This document shows, piece by piece, positions 6,845 through 9,603 of a stretch of 9,603 nt of DNA; the stretch's first letter is position 1; each line of letters begins with the position of its first letter. Under the pieces are notes generated by a model, which saw only the letters and a program-made list of their open reading frames with translations, ran no database searches and was not told the origin of the DNA. Location: positions 1 to 9,603 of the forward strand of contig JAEXDA010000032.1 of NCBI GenBank assembly GCA_023401925.1. The letters run 5' to 3'. The DNA is from Bacillota bacterium. Its GTDB lineage: Bacteria; Bacillota; UBA4882; UBA8346. Made by a program: the position numbers and the translations under genes.

Positions 6845-7165
6845 TCATCTCCCCAACCACTCCTTTAACCCTAATCCATCTTTCAATATCTGCCTGTAAA
6901 TAATCTGCGGCAGCAACATTTCCAGTGTTCCGATCATAACCGGTAAGCTTTCAGTAACAATTTCCTGGTGGACCGGATCAGGCAATAATCGGAGAAGTTC
7001 TTGAAAACAGTCCTTCATCTGTGCTTGAAGATTTTGATATTCGGTATTTTGACTGATGATTTTATAATAGATTTCGTTACAGCGTTCAATAATCAGATAA
7101 TCGATATACTCTTCCAAATCAACCGGTGAATCCCTTTCGGTAATGGTAAATTCGAAGTCGGCCAT
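6845..7165 (-). CDS. Unknown 106-aa protein
   Basis: A clear small gene: the ATG has a perfect AAGGAGG eight bases upstream. The acidic N-terminus FEFTITERDSPVDLEEYIDY leads into a helical body with LIIERCNEIYYKIISQNTEY, then a Gln/Leu-rich segment (QAQMKDCFQELLRLLPDP) and a hydrophobic C-terminal half (EIVTESLPVMIGTLEMLLPQ) ending in LKEWLGR. There is no signal peptide or clear membrane span. I expect an all-helical cytoplasmic protein. I do not recognise the family; in size and helical character it resembles the neighbouring DUF6809-like protein, and both are on the same strand and next to the dispersed repeats. A partner role in a small accessory module is possible but unproven. Confidence 0.75.
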   Translation of the reverse strand: MADFEFTITERDSPVDLEEYIDYLIIERCNEIYYKIISQNTEYQNLQAQMKDCFQELLRLLPDPVHQEIVTESLPVMIGTLEMLLPQIIYRQILKDGLGLKEWLGR

Positions 7166-7302
7166 GAGATGAACCTCCTTAAAATTTAGTGAGTCCTTTT
7201 CCTTTTTAGCGGATATGATTCCTTTTCCCGTAATTTCGTGAGTCTGTCTATGCCCTCAGCCAGTCTGCCCATTCAGAGCGGCCCTCTCCCATCACGCAAA
7301 AA
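7166..7302 (-). promoter_or_regulatory. Upstream region of the 106-aa gene with a 13-bp direct repeat
   Basis: AATTTAGTGAGTC at 7183-7195 recurs as AATTTCGTGAGTC at 7232-7244, 12 of 13 identical and in the same orientation, 49 bases apart. They lie 18 and 67 bases upstream of the start codon. They could be regulator sites or a small duplication. I find no convincing -35/-10 pair. Confidence 0.4.
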
Positions 7303-7430
7303 ACGCTATGGGCGAGGGATTATGATTGCCCTATTTTTTGCCGTCTTGCTTCTTCCCATGCTCCGGCATACGGTAGCGGGGGAAGAGCGGCTTTTTTGAG
7401 TAAACCCTGGAGATAGAGGCCTTACTTGAA
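7303..7430 (+). repeat. Dispersed repeat A, copy 3
   Basis: Aligns with 5909-6033; shared blocks include GGGCGAGG, ATTATGAT, CCCATGCTCCGGCATACGGT, AGAGCGGCTT-like and TGGAGAT. Here repeat A is followed after only about 26 bases by repeat B, so the two may form one composite element of about 430 bases. Confidence 0.65.
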
Positions 7431-7456
7431 GTTGTGAAATCTCTGGAGTCACATCA

Positions 7457-7740
7457 ATGAATGCCGATCTTGTTTGTCCACGGATTTCACCGGCTGAGTG
7501 ACTGGAGCGGCCAGAAATGTCACCTCCGCTCGTGAAACGAGCGGCAAGCCGCCGAAACCCACGGATTTCGGTCTTCCCTTTATTCATCCAGGGTTTTTGA
7601 ATGTTGCCGCCATCCATGGCACTCTGTCTGGCAATTATATGAGGCTTCCGACGGCGACCGTAAATTTTCATCCAAGAAAATATACGTCGCCCCGCCTTCC
7701 TCCTTGAAGACGTAAATCTTTTGTGTGTAAAAAATTATGG
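7457..7740 (+). repeat. Structured repeat B, copy 2
   Basis: Homologous to 6548-6832. It keeps the same hairpins: CCGCTCG/CGAGCGG at 7526-7544 with an unrelated 5-base loop; CCGAAA/TTTCGG at 7552-7571 with an 8-base loop; a 15-pair stem, 7653-7668 with 7677-7691, with one bulge and one mismatch and loop CATCCAAG; CTTC/GAAG at 7696-7709, extendable with one mismatch. The third stem shares almost no sequence with copy 1 except the apical TTTTCATCC, yet still pairs. It lies 80 bases downstream (minus strand) of the SymE-like gene. A 121-codon minus-strand frame over 7306-7671 merely crosses both repeats and is not called. Confidence 0.72.
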
Positions 7741-7819
7741 CTAACGAATTGCTTATTCAAGTTGCCTATTTGACTATTAAAACCTGAAAGAATAAAAGTA
7801 TAATCTATCCGCTTTTCCT

Positions 7820-7993
7820 TCACTTTTTATTTTTGTCCACCATCAACAGCAAACATCCTGATAGTTCGCTGACTGTATGGTTGCAGCCAGGTTTAAAACC
7901 GTACCGCTCCTGCCACTAGCCGGACAGGCGGAGCACGGGGACTCTTTTGCCGTTACTTAGGATAGAATAGACGGTGTGGTCGTGGGATTTCAT
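7820..7993 (-). pseudogene. SymE-like toxin gene interrupted by an amber codon
   Basis: A 57-codon frame from ATG 7993 to TGA 7820-7822 carries one internal TAG at 7916-7918. The two halves read MKSHDHTVYSILSNGKRVPV with LRLSG, then WQERYGFKPGCNHTVSELSG with CLLLMVDKNKK. This matches the SymE family (AbrB-like fold, type I toxin of SymE/SymR systems), where the pattern is IPALxLxGKWLExAGFxxGxxVxVxVxxGxLxI. The stop sits where the conserved Lys of GKW belongs, one base away from AAG. GAGGAG lies nine bases before the ATG, so translation signals survive. Family members inhibit growth and are held down by an antisense RNA over the 5' end; I could not identify that RNA. Either the gene is dead, or the amber codon is read through or suppressed. 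Lost lethality by point mutation is the simplest reading. Confidence 0.68.
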
Positions 7994-8035
7994 GGTGGGG
8001 GGCTCCTCGATTACTATCAAATCAAAAAAATTTTC

Positions 8036-8215
8036 TTACACGCATAATTGTTGCTTATATTCAGTGTCGTCGACGAGCCTTACCGTTCTGGAAAACCCTG
8101 GTCGAAGATAGATTTCTTGATGCCGATGGATTTTACAGTGAGCATGGAAAACCTCTTTTTCAAATACAAGGTCGAGTTGTTTTTGTGAATGATCAACAAC
8201 TTTGACCTCCTGCAA
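8036..8215 (-). other. Stretch open on both strands, coding strand unclear
   Basis: On the minus strand a frame without stops runs from about 8227 to TAA at 8036-8038 and reads VKVVDHSQKQLDLVFEKEVF, later EIYLRPGFSRTVRLVDDTEY; the first usable start is TTG at 8215. A second minus frame has GGAGG six bases before a TTG near 8197 and gives a 39-aa peptide that ends near 8083. On the plus strand the complementary frame is also open and reads KTLVEDRFLDADGFYSEHGK then PLFQIQGRVVFVNDQQL to a TGA near 8204. All look more protein-like than random DNA. I recognise none. The most likely reading is a decayed fragment of one gene. Confidence 0.3.
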
Positions 8216-8289
8216 AAATTCTTTAACCCCATAAAGTTAAAAATAGACGTGGGAAAAGAACTTCTTTTTAAAAAGAATTAAACTTCGTG

Positions 8290-8366
8290 TATAATATAAT
8301 ATAAATGTAATCCTACTGTCCGATCTAGTTCATCGATCATAATTATGATCTATTTTTTCGATCATG
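8290..8366 (+). promoter_or_regulatory. Promoter and palindromic operator region of the first XRE gene
   Basis: TATAAT occurs at 8290-8295 and again at 8295-8300, without a good -35 box; an A/T palindrome (TTCTTTTT/AAAAAGAA) occupies 8262-8277. Further down the word CGATC or its complement recurs at 8321, 8334, 8346 and 8359. GATCATAATTATGATC at 8335-8350 is a perfect 16-base palindrome, and CGATCAT returns at 8359-8365. This spacing of half sites between promoter and start fits autorepression by a small XRE dimer. Confidence 0.55.
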
Positions 8367-8434
8367 TCAAGAGATTATCGAAAACTTTTTTAAAACAATG
8401 TTATGGCTAAAAACGAAAGGAAGGCTACGAAGCT

Positions 8435-8644
8435 TTGAAAATATTTGCGGAGAGATTAAAACAGCTTCGAGAAAAAACCGGAGATAATTCCCGAACCGTT
8501 GCAAAGGTGTTAGGCCTTTCCACCTCCACTTATCTTTATTACGAACAAGAAAAAACGCAACCCAATTTAGATACACTGGTTAAAATCGCAAAGTATTTTA
8601 ATGTTTCGGTTGATTACCTATTAGGAATAAAGGATGAAAAGTAA
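8435..8644 (+). CDS. XRE-family helix-turn-helix regulator, 69 aa
   Basis: A single-domain Cro/CI-type DNA-binding protein. The five-helix HTH covers nearly the whole chain: FAERLKQLREKTG (helix 1), SRTVAKVLGLS (helix 2), TSTYLYYEQEKTQPN (recognition helix and loop), LDTLVKIAKYFN (helix 4) and SVDYLLGIKDE (end). The start is TTG at 8435, supported by GAAAGGAAGG ending ten bases upstream; no ATG or GTG fits. It probably binds the CGATC-type palindromes just upstream and represses itself. Such proteins occur as phage or plasmid repressors, as antitoxins and as stand-alone regulators; no toxin-like partner is evident beside it. It stands 72 bases before a second small HTH gene on the same strand. 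Confidence 0.85.
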   Translation: MKIFAERLKQLREKTGDNSRTVAKVLGLSTSTYLYYEQEKTQPNLDTLVKIAKYFNVSVDYLLGIKDEK

Positions 8645-8716
8645 ACTAGGATATTTTATACCCACCTACTGTATCATAGATATACACAGTTAACCAGCTT
8701 GAAAAGAGGTTTTACA

Positions 8717-8929
8717 ATGGTTAGATTTACTCTCGATAGAGTGATATTTGAAAAAGGCCGGATGAAAGTCCCGGAGTTACAGGAAAAAAGCGGGGTAAAT
8801 AAGAATACCCTGTATGCGATATATAACAATACCTGCGCCCGGGTTGATTTATCAGTTATTAACCGGATATGCAATGCACTTGATTGCCAGCCGGGGGATT
8901 TGATGATTCATGAGCCTGATAATAGATGA
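8717..8929 (+). CDS. XRE-family regulator, YozG-type, 70 aa
   Basis: A small Cro/CI-type HTH protein of the HTH_26 (YozG-like) subgroup. The start MVRFTLDRVIFEKGRMKVPE and the phrases ELQEKSGVNKNTLYAIYNN, VINRICNALDCQPGDLM are typical; family members usually end in CxALDCQPGDLLEYxPD, and here HEPDNR closes the chain. The Cys-Asn-Ala-Leu-Asp-Cys-Gln-Pro-Gly-Asp motif is a strong landmark. The ATG at 8717 has AAAGAGG seven bases upstream; an earlier TTG at 8699 has none. It differs clearly from the preceding XRE protein, so the two are not a recent duplication. The targets are unknown. Together they may be the control part of a lost mobile element, since a RadC remnant follows head-to-tail on the other strand. 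Confidence 0.85.
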   Translation: MVRFTLDRVIFEKGRMKVPELQEKSGVNKNTLYAIYNNTCARVDLSVINRICNALDCQPGDLMIHEPDNR

Positions 8930-8934
8930 AAGGT

Positions 8935-9047
8935 CCACTGATTTTCCGTATTTGCCGCAATCAAATAACCTTCAATACCCATGATTTCCCCGGCTTCTTT
9001 TAATTTCTGAGTCAAGAGAATATCATCCTTGATGATGGCGGGAGTTC
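8935..9047 (-). pseudogene. radC: RadC (JAB-domain) C-terminal remnant, frameshifted
   Basis: Minus-strand reading gives ELPPSSR in one frame and then DDILLTQKLKEAGEIMGIEG followed by YLIAANTENQWTF in the next, a one-base slip near 9024-9028. This fits the end of RadC-type JAB metallopeptidase-fold proteins, where HNHPSGxLxPSxxDIxLTxxLxEAGxxxGIxxxDHIIxxxxxxxSF is usual. The metal-binding HxH motif would lie immediately upstream, but the CRISPR repeat begins there instead. Only about 38 residues remain. RadC-like proteins are often carried by mobile elements. The fragment runs into the 3' end of the YozG-type gene. It is not functional. Confidence 0.68.
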
Positions 9048-9140
9048 AATCCACGCCCCGGTGCAAGGAGCGACAGACGATAGGGCGCGGAAAGCCTATG
9101 ATACCTTGGTTTCAATCCACGCTCCTGTGCAAGGAGCGAC
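9043..9140 (-). CRISPR. Minimal CRISPR array, type I-C-like (2 repeats, 1 spacer)
   Basis: Repeats of 32 bases lie at 9109-9140 and 9043-9074, with a 34-base spacer at 9075-9108. In minus-strand sense the intact repeat starts GTCGCTCCTTGCACAGGAGC and ends GTGGATTGAAAC, the type I-C pattern with a GCTCC/GGAGC stem and the ATTGAAAC 5' handle. The second repeat differs at four of 32 positions. Two changes fall in its last two bases, where the 3'-terminal repeat of an array usually decays, and one breaks the stem. So the array reads on the minus strand, with the leader at higher coordinates. The last few bases of the decayed repeat overlap the start of the RadC remnant. No cas gene lies in the window; the array may be an orphan or be served by cas genes elsewhere. 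The spacer's origin is unknown. Confidence 0.85.
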
Positions 9141-9306
9141 CGTATTACCTTTAGATCCACTATCTTTAATGGGTATTTCGTACTTTTCCGCGAACCTCCT
9201 TTTTTATTACAAATATTTCCTGTTAAAATTACTCAAAAACACAAAACCACCTGTTACACATAGATCGCGAACCCACCGGGGAAATCATGTTCACTTGGGG
9301 TTCGCG
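9141..9306 (-). promoter_or_regulatory. CRISPR leader with TTCGCG repeats
   Basis: The region before the first intact repeat is A/T-rich, as leaders are. Its outer end carries a perfect 9-base inverted repeat, CGCGAACCC at 9266-9274 and GGGTTCGCG at 9298-9306, and GGTTCGCGG recurs on the minus strand near 9191-9199. From memory, type I-C leaders often contain such a gcgaacc/ggttcgc pair around an AAGTGAACATG-like core, which is also present here. It would hold the array promoter and the signals used for spacer integration. Confidence 0.6.
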
Positions 9307-9435
9307 CTAAAGACCATCGTCTAATTGCAAGGCTAATTCTCCTCCATCATAAATATAAGATTTTTTCTCCCAATTTACAATAAACCCTTGATAATAAACT
9401 ACGCCTCCTTCACCCTCCCTCCCAGCTTGAAACAT
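9307..9435 (-). CDS. Possible small ORF or gene 3' fragment next to the leader
   Basis: On the minus strand an open frame extends from a stop at 9508-9510 to TAG at 9307-9309. The ATG at 9435 would give 42 aa, MFQAGREGEGGVVYYQGFIV followed by NWEKKSYIYDGGELALQLDD and GL. Upstream in the same frame, SGQALGLGCHQLQCRGE also looks protein-like, which suggests the 3' part of a longer decayed gene. GGGGGG lies very close to the ATG. In complete type I-C loci cas2 ends at this place, but the peptide does not resemble the Cas2 C-terminus. I do not recognise it. Confidence 0.35.
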   Translation of the reverse strand: MFQAGREGEGGVVYYQGFIVNWEKKSYIYDGGELALQLDDGL

Positions 9436-9510
9436 TTCCCCCCGGCACTGCAACTGATGGCAACCAAGTCCTAAAGCCTGTCCGGAGGGGATGAGGGCGA
9501 TGAGGGCTTA

Positions 9511-9543
9511 AAAATAAAAAGCCCCATGGGATGATCCCCATGG
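9511..9543 (-). terminator. Rho-independent terminator, minus strand
   Basis: CCATGGGGA/TCCCATGG with a 3-base loop and one bulged G, followed by GGC and then TTTTTATTTTT on the minus strand. A good intrinsic terminator for a gene entering from beyond the right edge. It also separates that gene from the small frame next to the CRISPR leader. Confidence 0.75.
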
Positions 9544-9603
9544 AGAAACTGCGCATCTTAATGAAATAAACCACAGGGGAAGACTCTGGACCCTCCGTGT
9601 CCT
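9544..9603. other. Right edge, unassigned
   Basis: Too short to assign. One minus-strand frame crosses the terminator region without a stop and reads EGPESSPVVYFIK before it, so the 3' end of a minus-strand gene or a repeat is possible. No domain is recognised. Confidence 0.2.

Noticed and set aside
5909..7430. Integron attC sites as an explanation for repeat A
   Set aside because: I could not find paired GTTRRRY/RYYYAAC core sites at the repeat ends, the GGCATAC/GTATGCC pairing in copy 2 is not kept in copy 3, and no integrase gene is present.
7306..7671. 121-codon minus-strand reading frame
   Set aside because: It crosses repeats B and A, has a basic low-complexity translation, no ribosome binding site and no counterpart in the other repeat copies.
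9061..9324. 87-codon plus-strand reading frame
   Set aside because: It translates the CRISPR repeats and the leader; the start lies inside a repeat.
9307..9507. cas2 or cas5 gene end next to the CRISPR leader
   Set aside because: The position would fit cas2 in a type I-C locus, but the translated residues show neither a Cas2 nor a Cas5 C-terminal pattern, and a terminator precedes the frame.

Overview
The window comes from an anaerobic, possibly host-associated bacterium. A spirochaete of the Treponema type is my best guess. It rests only on the style of the sugar ABC genes, the moderate GC content, the DUF6809-like small protein and the many dispersed intergenic repeats; no marker gene confirms it.

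Left flank (1-890): gene-poor sequence with several hairpins, one copy of a dispersed repeat (called A here), a frameshifted 3' remnant of an Rpn/PD-(D/E)XK-type transposase gene, and a doubtful 56-codon reading frame that contains a widespread-looking inverted repeat.

Core (893-5865, all minus strand): a complete sugar importer operon in the order binding protein, double-domain ATPase, permease, permease. Order and sequence match the E. coli ytfQ-ytfR-ytfT-yjfF (galactofuranose) type. The binding protein is exported and delivers sugar to the two membrane subunits, and the ATPase drives transport. The three distal genes overlap by 8 and 13 bases. A 240-base gap packed with inverted repeats separates the binding-protein gene from them, which would suit higher expression of the first gene. 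Upstream lies a sigma70-like promoter whose start region carries a near-perfect 14-base palindrome centred on CG, as LacI-family repressors recognise. No LacI-family gene is in the window.

Accessory part (5900-8230): small minus-strand genes alternate with dispersed repeats. Reading the minus strand: a SymE-like toxin gene with an amber codon, repeat B, repeat A, an unknown 106-aa gene, repeat B, spacer DNA, a DUF6809-like gene, repeat A. The two B copies (about 280 bases) differ in sequence but keep the same hairpins through paired changes, which suggests a structured RNA or a structured mobile element. I rate this the most novel signal of the window.

Right part (8230-9603): two small XRE-type regulators on the plus strand, the first preceded by palindromic operators; a frameshifted RadC C-terminal remnant; and a minimal CRISPR array (two type I-C-like repeats, one 34-base spacer) read on the minus strand, with a leader containing TTCGCG repeats. 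A minus-strand terminator near the right edge ends a transcript arriving from outside. No cas gene is present inside the window.
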